Below are positions 1 to 8,313 of a stretch of DNA of 64,000 nucleotides, piece after piece. The notes under the pieces were generated by a model, which was given only the letters and a program-made list of their open reading frames with translations, did no database searches and was not told the origin of the DNA. Every line of letters starts with the position of its first letter. Positions within the stretch are counted from its first letter, which is position 1. Source of the DNA: Paulinella micropora (Eukaryota > Cercozoa > Imbricatea > Euglyphida); the NCBI GenBank assembly GCA_009731375.1, contig BJOX01000099.1:515694-579693 (forward strand). Direction: 5' to 3'. The translations under genes and the position numbers were made by a program.

Positions 1-20
1 AGCCATTGACAGAGAAGCAC

Positions 21-69
<49 letters not shown>
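1..69 (+). repeat. 3' end of an upstream SINE copy with ATT tail
   Basis: The first 24 bases match the 3' end of the tRNA-derived SINE that follows, and an (ATT)n tail runs directly into the next copy. This is the truncated end of a copy lying outside the window. Confidence 0.7.
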
Positions 70-335
70 GGACACCGTGATAGCCCAGTGGTCAAGTTCT
101 ACCATCTGGGCCCTGTCGCCAGTTCGATTCCCCTCGGTGCCACCAGTATTTTCATTGAACATGCCGGTCCGTCTGGACCAGTATTTTCATTGAACATACC
201 GGTCCGTCTGGAAGTGTTGGAACTGCCCTTGCGGGGGTGTCATTACAGCCTATCGTCAATTCTTCGTGCTCCCCTCACGGGTGAGACGATGGAGGCGCAT
301 GTGCAGAAATGCATCAGCCATTGACAGAGAAGCAC

Positions 336-378
<43 letters not shown>
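70..378 (+). mobile_element. tRNA-derived SINE, copy A
   Basis: A tRNA-like head carries an A-box-like TAGCCCAGTGG (about 81-91) and a B-box-like AGTTCGATTCC (about 120-130). An unrelated body of about 150 bp and an (ATT)n tail (339-378) follow. Three more copies lie on the minus strand at 34724-34955, 58114-58345 and 58461-58691. This copy carries an extra tandem duplication of a 33-bp segment (around 147-213, CAGTATTTTCATTGAACAT...) that the other copies have once. Pol III promoter boxes and the tail indicate a retroposed SINE. No tRNA function is claimed, because the cloverleaf beyond the boxes is not intact. Confidence 0.8.
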
Positions 379-577
379 GTTTTACACAAACATTATAGTA
401 ACATGATAAAATACTTACCTCTCGTAGAAGCTGAGTATGAAGCAGAAGAGATGGAATCGGAGTGCTATCAAAGACGTATAAAAGCGTTAAACCGTGGCAA
501 CTTATTGTTAAAATTATCATCATCATTATCTCATTTTATCATTGTTAATATTACAATATTATAAGTCTCTTTCTGTC
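379..577. other. Unique AT-rich sequence, nothing recognised
   Basis: AT-rich sequence without a convincing reading frame, RNA gene or repeat match within the window. Confidence 0.5.
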
Positions 578-754
578 CCATACCCCGGGGTATGATACCA
601 GGGTATGATACCGGGTATGATACCCCTTCGTGTGGAAGGGGGGGGGGTATGATACCGGGTATGATACCTTTTTTTCATACCCCTGTCCAATACATCGGGG
701 ACGATTTTGTTTTGGGGGGGGGGGGGGGGAAGNNNNNNNNNNNNNNNNNNNNNN

Positions 755-808
<54 letters not shown>

Positions 809-865
809 ATCATACCCCGGGGTATCATACCTGGTATCATACTGGGTATCATACCGGGTATCGTT
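578..865. repeat. Fold-back minisatellite around a long poly-G tract
   Basis: Left of an assembly gap (733-754) are several copies of GGGTATGATACC. Right of it are copies of the reverse complement, GGTATCATACC. The core is a G tract, 53 uninterrupted G at 755-807 plus a shorter G run before the gap. The two flanks can pair as a hairpin, and the G tract could form quadruplexes, which may explain the gap. Reading frames here are low-complexity artefacts. Confidence 0.85.
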
Positions 866-1250
866 TGGCTGTGAATGTACATGTGGTTCAAATAGCTCTA
901 CGTGGAAAATGTTTGTCCAGCTAACACCAAGGCCTGTACACAACAAAATGTGTATACACTAAAATCACTGAAGATGATTATAGCAAATATGAATATATGA
1001 CACACAGGCTATACATAGCAAATGCAAACATAGCTGTACGCAGCAAATGTGTTCATGGCAAACGTACGGACACGGCAAAAATAGCTGTGAATAGCAAAAG
1101 TGTGATGGGAAAAGAACATTATTGTAGATAGAAAATAAATACACGACAGAAAACTTGCACACAGCAAACGTCTGCATGGCAACAATAGCTGTAGCGAGCA
1201 AAAGAACAGATGACGGAAAGACCTGCCTGTCTGCGTCGCGTCCGCTGCCA
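866..1250. other. Unique sequence with degenerate AGCAAA-type repeats
   Basis: Between about 975 and 1200 a short motif resembling ATAGC..AGCAAA recurs irregularly (for example ATAGCTGT at 1030, 1079 and 1188). It looks like an old diverged tandem repeat. No gene is supported. Confidence 0.4.
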
Positions 1251-1279
1251 TCTACCTACCTATTTACCTATCTATTTAC

Positions 1280-1338
<59 letters not shown>

Positions 1339-1347
1339 CCTATCTAG

Positions 1348-1394
<47 letters not shown>

Positions 1395-1417
1395 GTTAGC
1401 TAGCTAGCTAGCTATCC

Positions 1418-1450
<33 letters not shown>

Positions 1451-1521
1451 CCTACCTACCTATCTATCTATCTATCTATCTATCCATCTATCCATCTATC
1501 CATCTATCCATCCATCCATCC

Positions 1522-1553
<32 letters not shown>

Positions 1554-1558
1554 CTATC

Positions 1559-1595
<37 letters not shown>

Positions 1596-1606
1596 ATAAT
1601 ATATAT
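1251..1606. repeat. (CTAT)n microsatellite array
   Basis: Nearly pure CTAT repeats with CCTA, GCTA and CCAT variants, ending in a TA tract at 1593-1610. It forms the left border of the inverted element. Confidence 0.95.
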
Positions 1607-1629
1607 ATATACACTCGTGAGAACGGCTC

Positions 1630-1801
1630 TAAACGGCTTAAAACCCCGAATTTAAGGGTCGCAGATATACGAACAAACAAAAAAACAAATTAAAACGGCT
1701 TAAAACCTTAAAAGATGGTGTGCCCCGAGCATATAACAAAATACAAACAAACAAAAAAACAACCTTAAACGGCTTAAAACCTTAAAAAATGGTGTGCCCC
1801 G
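1630..1801. repeat. Terminal direct repeats, AAACGGCTTAAAACC motif
   Basis: AAACGGCTTAAAACC occurs at about 1631, 1694 and 1769. The last two belong to a 75-bp direct repeat (an A/C-rich tract, the motif, then a stretch ending GGTGTGCCCC). A related inverted form, GTTTAGAGCCGTTT, recurs at 8769-8955. The position at the outer end of the element suggests a terminal or replication-associated repeat; that role is inferred. Confidence 0.6.
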
Positions 1802-3357
1802 CTGTGCGTATATACAAAAAATAAAATATGTGTTTTTTGGTTTTTCTGCTTTCCCCCTTTTCCGTCTTTCCGTCTTTTGTGGACTTCTTACAAAATCGGG
1901 TTGGCGGTGTTTTGTCCGTCGTGCCGTGTTAATTGTCGCTAATGTTTTTTCGCTGGTGTATAGGCCCGCACTTAAAAAAAAAGAAATTGATAGTTTATTT
2001 TTTTCGGGTTGCTTCTTTAATCGCTCGCTTCGTCTTAAAATCGGTTCTTCGAGGTCTTTCTTTCGTGGCTTCATTTTGCCCGCCTCTGTTGGTTGTTTGC
2101 CTCTCGCTATATCGCTAATGAATTTCGCTTTAACACTTCCCACCCGTGCAAAATCTCTTATTTTTCTATTGCTTATATTTATCTTTCTGTCTTTCATCGC
2201 TTTTATTATCGCTAAGGCATCTATAACATCTTTCGGCAGATTGGCATTTAAGCCCGCTACTTTGTCTAATGTGTTTATTTTGTTTTCTAATTTGTCAAGG
2301 GCTTGCCGTGCTTGCGGTTCGGTTGCTATTTCTGGGGCCCGTGCTTTTATGTTCGCATAATTTCGGCTCGCTTCGCTTTCTTCTATGTGTCCTAAAACCT
2401 TACTTAAAAAATACTTCTGTCCATATTCGCGGGGGCATATTCTCTATAAGCTAAGGCCCCGTAAATTTTGCGGGCTAAATGGTTACTCGCTTTTTCATCG
2501 TTGAATAAATCTTTCATTCGTTTTGATACCCTCCCGTCGTATTTGTTCGTTAATGATTGGCTCGTTTTCTTTTTGTCTTCGTCTGTCAGTGTCTCCCGCA
2601 CTGCTTGCCAGGCCGTCCGCATATCGTCATGTGAGATATGAATTAAGGGTATTTCAATATTAGATATTGCCCCTTTTTTGTCTTTTGCTACTTTGTCTAT
2701 TACTATATAGTTTTTCTGTTCTGCTTTTGGTGGTGTGCCCGTAATCCTTAAAACCTCTATAAGCCTTCGCCCCGTGGCTAATTATAATAATATAATTAAG
2801 TCTGTCATTTTGCCCGGCTTGTTCAGGGTATCCATTATTTTGATAACGGTCGCGGGTTCATAATTCTTAATCTCCTTTAAATTCTTGTTTCGCTGTTTAA
2901 TTTGTGTTTCTGCCTTCTTGGTTCTTTCTTCGTCCGTTAATAATTCTTTGTTTATTTCGTCTTCTTTTGTCGGGTGCTGTTCCTTAAATGCGTCGCGGGT
3001 TCATAATTCTTAATCTCCTTTAAATTCTTGTTTCGCTGTTTAATTTGTGTTTCTGCCTTCTTGGTTCTTTCTTCGTCCGTTAATAATTCTTTGTTTATTT
3101 CGTCTTCTTTTGTCGGGTGCTGTTCCTTAAATGCCTTTCTAAGTCGTGTTAAATAAGCAACTTTCGTATTTACTTTTTCAATATGTTGAAGTGTGCTTAA
3201 AGTCCATTTTAAATTTTTTAATATGTTTGATTGCCCCCCTTTGCTTTATAAGGTCTATTAATAATATTATTAGGCTATCAGAATAATTTTTAGTAATTGC
3301 CCGTATTTTGCCTTTAAGGTCCTCAGGGTCCTTATAGTCTATTGTTTTAAAATCCAT
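1700..3357 (-). pseudogene. Tyrosine recombinase of the telomere-resolvase (protelomerase) type, disrupted
   Basis: Telomere resolvases cut and rejoin DNA to make covalently closed hairpin ends on linear replicons. On the minus strand an ATG at 3357 opens a lysine-rich helical N-terminal region. A catalytic core follows: an ATGRR box (about 2780-2766) giving the first active-site Arg, a Lys-bearing strand (AKDKKG, about 2685-2668), a box reading ARKIYGALAYREY (about 2485-2447), LSKVLGH (about 2405-2385) and a Tyr in NYANI (about 2365-2351). The ARKIYG-type box is the one seen in protelomerases, where XerC/D enzymes have HxLRHT. Breaks are a homopolymer frameshift near 3237, a 143-bp tandem duplication (2849-3134), TAA at 2784-2782 and a frameshift at the T run near 2405. 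The basic C-terminal region reads on to 1700. An integrase role is the main alternative. Only the first 180 bp exist in the right copy. Confidence 0.7.
2849..3134. repeat. 143-bp tandem duplication inside the resolvase gene
   Basis: Positions 2849-2991 are repeated almost exactly at 2992-3134. The unit length is not a multiple of three, so the duplication breaks the resolvase frame. Removing one unit restores continuity up to the TAA at 2784. It may be a true mutation or an assembly artefact; the right copy does not extend far enough to tell. Confidence 0.85.
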
Positions 3358-3371
3358 TTTTTGCCGTGCCT

Positions 3372-3419
3372 CTTTTCCTCCGTGTCTATATATAATGTCT
3401 ATATAGTTTATGTTTAAAT
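3372..3419 (-). promoter_or_regulatory. Repeated upstream block before the resolvase
   Basis: Read on the minus strand, the block runs from TTTAAACATAAA through CTATATAGACATTATA to GACACGGAGGAAAA, ending about 15 bp before the resolvase ATG. A nearly identical block precedes the 84-aa gene (3727-3773). Conservation upstream of two different genes indicates a shared promoter or 5' leader signal. Confidence 0.6.
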
Positions 3420-3453
3420 ATATTTAAATAAAAAATAAATAATTAATTGCTCA

Positions 3454-3708
3454 TTATCCGTTATTCGTTATATATGAGTTAAAATCGCTTTTATATGTCT
3501 GTAGTCTTTTACGATAAACATCGCTTATATATGAACGCGGGATTTCCTCTATGTATTGTTCTATTTTTCGCATTGATAAATTAATATATATTACGTCGTG
3601 TTCGCCGTTTTTGTATTTTGTTATATAACACTCTAATGCATCTATTTCACCTTGCACGGCTTCAACCGCTCGTTTTAATTCTGGGTCGCTTATCGTTGGC
3701 TGTGTCAT
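3454..3708 (-). CDS. Small hypothetical protein (84 aa)
   Basis: An intact ORF starts MTQPTISDPELKRAVEAVQG and is rich in charged residues, Ile and Tyr. It looks mostly helical, with no signal peptide, membrane segment or metal-binding motif. It follows the repeated promoter block and lies 96 bp upstream of the resolvase start in the same direction, so the two were probably co-regulated. The right copy (22524-22778) encodes an identical protein, one of the few ORFs kept whole in both arms. I do not recognise the family. Its position next to the recombinase would fit an accessory or DNA-binding role, but nothing in the sequence proves this. Confidence 0.65.
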   Translation of the reverse strand: MTQPTISDPELKRAVEAVQGEIDALECYITKYKNGEHDVIYINLSMRKIEQYIEEIPRSYISDVYRKRLQTYKSDFNSYITNNG

Positions 3709-3726
3709 TCCTTTTTTTCGTGCCCG

Positions 3727-3773
3727 TTTTCCTCCGTGTCTATATATAATGTCTATATATTTTATGTTTAAAT
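3727..3773 (-). promoter_or_regulatory. Repeated upstream block before the 84-aa gene
   Basis: About 45 bp nearly identical to the block at 3372-3419, here ending roughly 20 bp before the ATG at 3708. It contains TATATAGACATTATATATAGACACGGAGGAAAA. Confidence 0.6.
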
Positions 3774-3825
3774 ATATTAATTCTAAAATTACAAAAAAAA
3801 AGCACTATTTCAATTATTAAGGCTT

Positions 3826-5082
3826 TTAAACGGCCGCCGCCTCGTCTGCTGGTGGTTGCTGTAAATTAGGGCCATATAATCTTATTAAGGTTTCTTTTAT
3901 GGCCGTTATGTCTAACTCTTTAAATATTCTGTTTAGGGTTTCAAACTATTGAAGGGTTATATTTTCTGAGTTATCTTCAAATGCTTGTTTTATGTCGTTT
4001 ATTTTTCGTTGCTTCTTCTGGGTGTTTTGTGGGCTGTCCTGTCTATTCTGCCTTTTTTTGTCTGGCCGTTTGTGATATGTTAAAGTATGCTTATAAAATA
4101 CCGTCTGGCCCTCCTTATTCTTCCTCGGGAGATATTGATAATAATAAGATATACCGTTTTTTACCTCTATTTCACACGGCGGTTTTTTACCTCTATTTCC
4201 TCAATGCCAGTCACACAGACATGTCATACTATTAAATCATGATTAAGCACTGGCCAGTGTGGCTTAAAGCGGTGGCGTATTTAGTGTAAACAGCGTCACG
4301 CCGCCTGCCCCGCCATCTTGAACCGTCCATTCATCCTCATCCTCCTCCTCATCATCGCCATCATCACCATCATCATCACCACCATCATCATCACCATCAT
4401 CATCATCATCATCATCACCATCACCATCAGCATCACCATCAGCATCACCATCATCATCATCGCGTTTGAAGAGGTTGACTTATCAGACTAGTGTCACATG
4501 GGCGTCACGCTGCCTCTGGTCCGGCACACGTGTTGCGGCAAGGGGGGGGCGGGGGGGGCAGTCCCCCGGCGCAGCGTGTTTACTGTGCCGACGCCGCACT
4601 GGCTGCCCCGCAGTGCATTGGCTCGCGGCCGGCACGGCAGACTGCCCTCACTACTAAGTGACGTCCTACAGAGTCGCAGCTGGGAGAGGGCAGAGGTGAC
4701 AGAGCGCGCCTCAGCATCACTCGTGACAGCGAGTCAGCAGCCAGTACGGAAACTGCAGTGGCAGACAGGGACTGAGCCCACAGAGTCGCAGCTGGGAGAT
4801 GGCAGGTGTGACAGAGCGCGCCTCAGCATCGCTCGTGACTGCGACTCAGGAGCCAGTACGGCAACCGGCAGACAGGGCGACTGAGCCCTCCACACTGACA
4901 CTGCGACCCGGAGTCAACAAGGAAACTGGCAGGCCACTGTCGTCATCATGATAGACTGACTGAACTACCCAAGCCACTGAGTCCGCTGAGGGTGCGGCAG
5001 CCTGAGTGTGGCCAGATAGCTGTGGTTGGGCCGTTTCTTCGGGGGTTTGTTATTGTTGCGGTTTGTCTGCTTGTGCTGTCAT
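3826..5082 (-). pseudogene. Basic element protein split by a GC-rich insertion
   Basis: The start at 5082 gives MTAQADKPQQ, then a TAA, then QTPEETAQP before foreign GC-rich sequence begins near 5022. The frame resumes near 4190 with EVKNGISYYYQYLPRKNKEG and continues through a Lys/Arg/Gln-rich stretch (about 4090-3990). An in-frame TAG sits near 3948, and the protein ends QQPPADEAAAV at 3826. A short duplicated segment (AATAGAGGTAAAAAAC) lies beside the insertion. The basic stretch suggests nucleic-acid binding; the family is unknown. The gene is divergent from the primase-helicase across 279 bp. The right copy (21150-22406) has the same stops and the same insertion. Confidence 0.6.
4200..5022. 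mobile_element. GC-rich insertion carrying an ATC array and a 112-bp tandem repeat
   Basis: About 0.8 kb of GC-rich sequence interrupts the AT-rich gene. It holds a CAT/ATC trinucleotide array (4331-4460), a GC-rich stretch, two copies of a roughly 112-bp unit beginning GAGTCGCAGCTGGGA (4671 and 4783), and a 12-bp palindrome CACTGGCCAGTG near 4246. The border bases are uncertain and I see no clear terminal repeats. The same insertion is in the right copy (about 21211-22033). Reading frames inside it are not supported as genes. Confidence 0.6.
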
Positions 5083-5361
5083 CTCGTGTAGGTATATATA
5101 ATATATTTTATAAATTTATATAAATAAATATTTAATATGTTTTTTTCTATATAGAACATTTTAATTAATTTTCGTTAATATTTTTTATAAATAATTAATT
5201 AATTTAAACAAAAAAATATAATTCTTATTATATAGCTTTGAGAATGGAAACAAAACAACAACTTATAGAGCCCGACACTCTACACAGTAGGGGGGCCGAC
5301 CCTTGAAAAGAAAATAAAAAAAATCATTAAGAACCGTTTAAAGATTAGGTTTTATGATAAA
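5083..5361. promoter_or_regulatory. Divergent AT-rich promoter region
   Basis: A very AT-rich interval between the leftward basic-protein gene and the rightward primase-helicase. It has TATA-like runs (TATATATAATATATTTTATAAA at 5092-5113, split by many similar tracts) and TCTATATAGAAC at 5147. It presumably drives both genes. The right copy is at 20872-21149. Confidence 0.45.
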
Positions 5362-5784
5362 ATGAGAACAAAAAAAGAAGACTACAAAACGGCGACCCTC
5401 GATGAGTTATATGACATTTTAAACGAAGCAAAAAACCCGACTATTTACGAAAGTATAGAGGACGGGGTAAGACCTTATGCGGATTATGAAAAAGACTTCA
5501 AAACGAAAAAAGAAATGAAAGCAGACGAAGCAACGATTAGAGAAAATATAATAAATGAGTTTGCGCGGGTGTTTGGATGTAGCCCCGATAAAATAGCCGT
5601 ATTAGAAGCACACGGAAAAAAAGGCCGTTTATGGCGGTTATCTTATCATTTAATAGCATATGAGGCCCCGCCGATGTCTGACGGTTGGAGGTTGAACGAC
5701 TTATTGAGAATGATAATAAAACGGGATTTGATACGGCACCGTATAAAGCTTATGGCCGACGGCAATTATTTAGAACCGTTTTAA
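5362..5784 (+). CDS. Primase-helicase fragment 1: N-terminal AEP primase motifs
   Basis: ORF of 140 codons. The segment GVRPYADYEKDF places an acidic pair, D41 and E43, as primase motif I. RLSYHLIA supplies the S94-x-H96 motif II. Homology stops near residue 107, and the last 30 or so residues are out of the ancestral frame, because the next ORF carries motif III in the -1 frame. No typical slippery heptamer is visible at the shift, so this looks like mutation and not programmed frameshifting. The start is the first ATG after the divergent promoter. The right copy (20449-20871) encodes the same protein. Confidence 0.65.
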   Translation: MRTKKEDYKTATLDELYDILNEAKNPTIYESIEDGVRPYADYEKDFKTKKEMKADEATIRENIINEFARVFGCSPDKIAVLEAHGKKGRLWRLSYHLIAYEAPPMSDGWRLNDLLRMIIKRDLIRHRIKLMADGNYLEPF

Positions 5785-6974
5785 GCAACAAAGAAATAGA
5801 CGGACCGCGAACATTTATAAGAACCGATAAACCATTAACAAAAGAGAATTTTAAAGAGTGTTTAATATCTGCTGTGGGTGAATATGAGATAAATGAGGAG
5901 GCCGAGCAAATGGCGGGAGTGATGAAACGAGCCGAGCAAATGGAAGAAGCACAGATAGAGGAAAACAGCGAAGTAGGGCGGGGGCGAAGGTTTAACGAAT
6001 GGGCGGGAAAAATTAAAAAAGACCATAAAAAAACGGGCCTTATATTTACTAAGGAAGAAATAGAGAACATACAGGCGGGCGAAACGGATATAGACGGCTT
6101 AGCAATATATAAAAAAGCCTTTAACGCGTTAGAGAAATATAAGCCCGACATATTCAAAAATATAGAAGGAGTTAAACACATAATGAAAAACGACGACGGG
6201 ACATTATGTTTATTTTTCAAGAGGTTGAGGGCGGGATATTGTAAAACACATAATAGAACACACACGGCGGACAACTGCGACACGGTGTTTATTACAAAAT
6301 GCGGTAAATGCTTTTATATGTGTGCGAAACAACCCGCGGGCGAGTTATACCCCCTTTTCAAAGTTAAGAAGGAGGAAAAACAAAAAGAACACATTAAAAA
6401 ATATACCGAAAATAAAAGGAAATTACAACAAAGCACGTTAGAAGAATTTATAAATACTTTTGATTATGAAAATGTGAAACAGTCCCGCGAGAAATGGTGC
6501 GCGGATATACAAGGGTTATTATATGCGATGACGGCAGAGAAGAAGAACCGCCGCCAGTTGATAGGCCTTAGAAGCAATTTAGGCACGGGTAAAAGTGTGG
6601 CCCTTATGAAAGCTATTAAAAAATATACGGACGAGAACCCGAACGGGAAAATATTAATATTAACTCAACGAATTATATTAAGTAAGCAGAATGCCCGAGA
6701 GCTTAAAAAATTAGGGTTTTTCTGTTATCTGGACCGCGAGGGCAACGAACTCATAACAAATAAAAAAAGTATAATTCAATTAGACAGCTTAAATTATCTG
6801 AGCTGGAACATAAAAAACGACCCGATAGGGCTTATTATAATAGACGAGGCCGACCAGGCTTTAAGGCACCTTAATGCGGACACATTCAAAAACAACCCGA
6901 AAGCGAATTTTAATTTAATGACCCTTTACACAGTTTTAAGGAACACTAAAAAAAATTATTTGTATGTCTGCTAA
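5685..6974 (+). CDS. Primase-helicase fragment 2: primase motif III, Cys/His cluster, helicase N-half
   Basis: ORF of 429 codons in the -1 frame, opening with TTG; a real independent start is doubtful. GFDTAPYKAYGRRQLFR near residue 15 is the third primase motif (D16) with its following basic strand. A Cys/His group (C186, H189, H193, C206, C209) follows FFKRLRAGYC, the usual zinc region after such primases. Walker A is N298-LGTGKS (K303), and Walker B is IIIDEAD (D387-D390). The ORF ends where an A8 run (6948-6955) shifts the frame; one A fewer would join it to the next fragment. The right copy (19259-20548) differs by G/C at about residue 138 and has the same A8. Confidence 0.7.
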   Translation: MEVERLIENDNKTGFDTAPYKAYGRRQLFRTVLSNKEIDGPRTFIRTDKPLTKENFKECLISAVGEYEINEEAEQMAGVMKRAEQMEEAQIEENSEVGRGRRFNEWAGKIKKDHKKTGLIFTKEEIENIQAGETDIDGLAIYKKAFNALEKYKPDIFKNIEGVKHIMKNDDGTLCLFFKRLRAGYCKTHNRTHTADNCDTVFITKCGKCFYMCAKQPAGELYPLFKVKKEEKQKEHIKKYTENKRKLQQSTLEEFINTFDYENVKQSREKWCADIQGLLYAMTAEKKNRRQLIGLRSNLGTGKSVALMKAIKKYTDENPNGKILILTQRIILSKQNARELKKLGFFCYLDREGNELITNKKSIIQLDSLNYLSWNIKNDPIGLIIIDEADQALRHLNADTFKNNPKANFNLMTLYTVLRNTKKNYLYVC

Positions 6975-7947
6975 CTTAACGGCCGATAATATGACGGACT
7001 GGGCGAAAATGGCGGGCGATAATTTAGAAGCGAAGATTTTTATTAATGACAGCCGAGCACACCATAGACCCCTTAAAATACTGTTAGGGCAGAACGACGA
7101 ACAAATAATAAGGGCCGTTTATGATAGCTTAGACAAGGGCGAGCGAGTTTATGTAGCTTCTAATAAGAATATAGATAAAATAAAATGTATTTTTGAATAC
7201 CTAACAAAAGGCCGAAATATCAAGGCCCTTTTAATTACTACGGACACCATGAACGAGCCCGAAGTTAAAGAAGCCGAAGGTAATATAAATGAGATATGGG
7301 GCAGATATGATTTTATAGCCGTCTCGCCGTGTGTTCAGTCTGCCGTATCGTATGATACAGCAGAACATTATAATAAAATTTACGGATTATTCACGAACGG
7401 AAGCAACAGTAGCGGGGATGCGTGCCAGATGTTAAGGCGGATTAGATACCCGATAAGCGACGAAATATTAGTAAATATAGAACAAATAAACATAGAACGG
7501 CCGACCAATTACGAGGACATATTAGCGGGAATTTATAGCGACAAGACGGATTTGTTAAAGGGTTTAAAGGGTTATTTAAGCAAGCACGAATTAGACCCGA
7601 GCACCCTTAGGCCCGTTTTAGATGAGCACCACCCATACCCGCAATTAGTAGCAAAATTAACAGCACAAGACAACAGAGATAAAAACAACTATATAGAAAA
7701 CTTTATAAAAAATCAAATACTATATGGGAATACGGTGGAAAACATACCAGACGAAAACGGGGCCGAAAATAAAGAAGCAATAAAGAGCAACATAAAACAA
7801 ACGGGGGCACGGCTAAAAGATGAGGAGGCCGAAGAACTAGCGGAGGCCAGAGGGATAACGAAAGAGGAGGCCGACAAGCTTTTTAAGAAGTCAAAGGCGG
7901 AGCAATTAACAAACGAAGAGAGAACACAGATAAAAAAAATCGTTTAA
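6964..7947 (+). CDS. Primase-helicase fragment 3: helicase C-half
   Basis: ORF of 327 codons overlapping the previous one by 11 bases. It begins MSANLTADNM, the usual post-DEAD strand of origin-binding helicases. It contains the nucleic-acid and ATP motifs of an SF2 C-terminal domain: RVYVASNKN, VSPCVQSAVSYD, and QMLRRIRYP as the arginine-finger motif VI. A helical charged tail follows. It stops at 7947 because this arm lacks one T after an A run near 7937. The right arm keeps the longer frame there but is broken elsewhere (near 18626), so neither arm is intact. Confidence 0.7.
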   Translation: MSANLTADNMTDWAKMAGDNLEAKIFINDSRAHHRPLKILLGQNDEQIIRAVYDSLDKGERVYVASNKNIDKIKCIFEYLTKGRNIKALLITTDTMNEPEVKEAEGNINEIWGRYDFIAVSPCVQSAVSYDTAEHYNKIYGLFTNGSNSSGDACQMLRRIRYPISDEILVNIEQINIERPTNYEDILAGIYSDKTDLLKGLKGYLSKHELDPSTLRPVLDEHHPYPQLVAKLTAQDNRDKNNYIENFIKNQILYGNTVENIPDENGAENKEAIKSNIKQTGARLKDEEAEELAEARGITKEEADKLFKKSKAEQLTNEERTQIKKIV

Positions 7948-8085
7948 AGGTGGTTTATAATATGGAAACATACCCGACCGCGGCGAAATGGTATAGAGAC
8001 CACGACGACGAAACAAAAATAAAAAATTATAGGAATTTAGACAGATTTTATAAAAATAATGTGTTTAGCTTTGCAAACCCTAATT

Positions 8086-8256
8086 TTTTTAAACATATTA
8101 ATTACTAATTGCTGTCGGCTGTATTCTGCCTTTATTCCCGTAGTTTTTATAATTAAATCTTTATTAGTATCTGTTATAACTCTTTCTTCATCTCTATTAA
8201 GTCTATTGTAAATTTTGTAAAAATCGCTTTCTTTAACTTCTTCTAAGATGTTTTAA
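8086..8256 (-). other. Small inverted segment inside the primase-helicase gene
   Basis: The plus strand loses its frame at about 8107. The minus strand from about 8250 to 8095 is open and reads LEEVKESDFYKIYNRLNRDE onward through TDTNKDL to QQLVINMF, with the same composition as the surrounding gene. Flipping the segment joins both sides in frame. Short inverted sequences, TTTAAACAT (8089) and ATGTTTTAAACAT (8249), bound it. Both arms have the inversion, so it predates their duplication. Confidence 0.7.
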
Positions 8257-8313
8257 ACATTCCACGACGAACGAGAGATAAGCCGAGCTGACTTAATAAA
8301 GAACTTAAAAGAG

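Noticed and set aside
70-145. Functional tRNA gene
   Set aside because: A and B boxes are present, but arms do not pair into a full cloverleaf and the sequence is part of a repeated SINE with an ATT tail.
1794-2360. 188-codon plus-strand frame
   Set aside because: Antisense shadow of the resolvase gene; the minus strand carries the recognisable catalytic motifs.
4466-4884. ORFs of 63 and 128 codons in the GC-rich insertion
   Set aside because: They lie over tandem repeats in GC-rich DNA, where open frames are expected by chance; no protein signal.
5682-5700. Programmed -1 frameshift joining the two primase ORFs
   Set aside because: No X XXY YYZ slippery sequence or obvious downstream structure; other breaks in the same gene point to decay.
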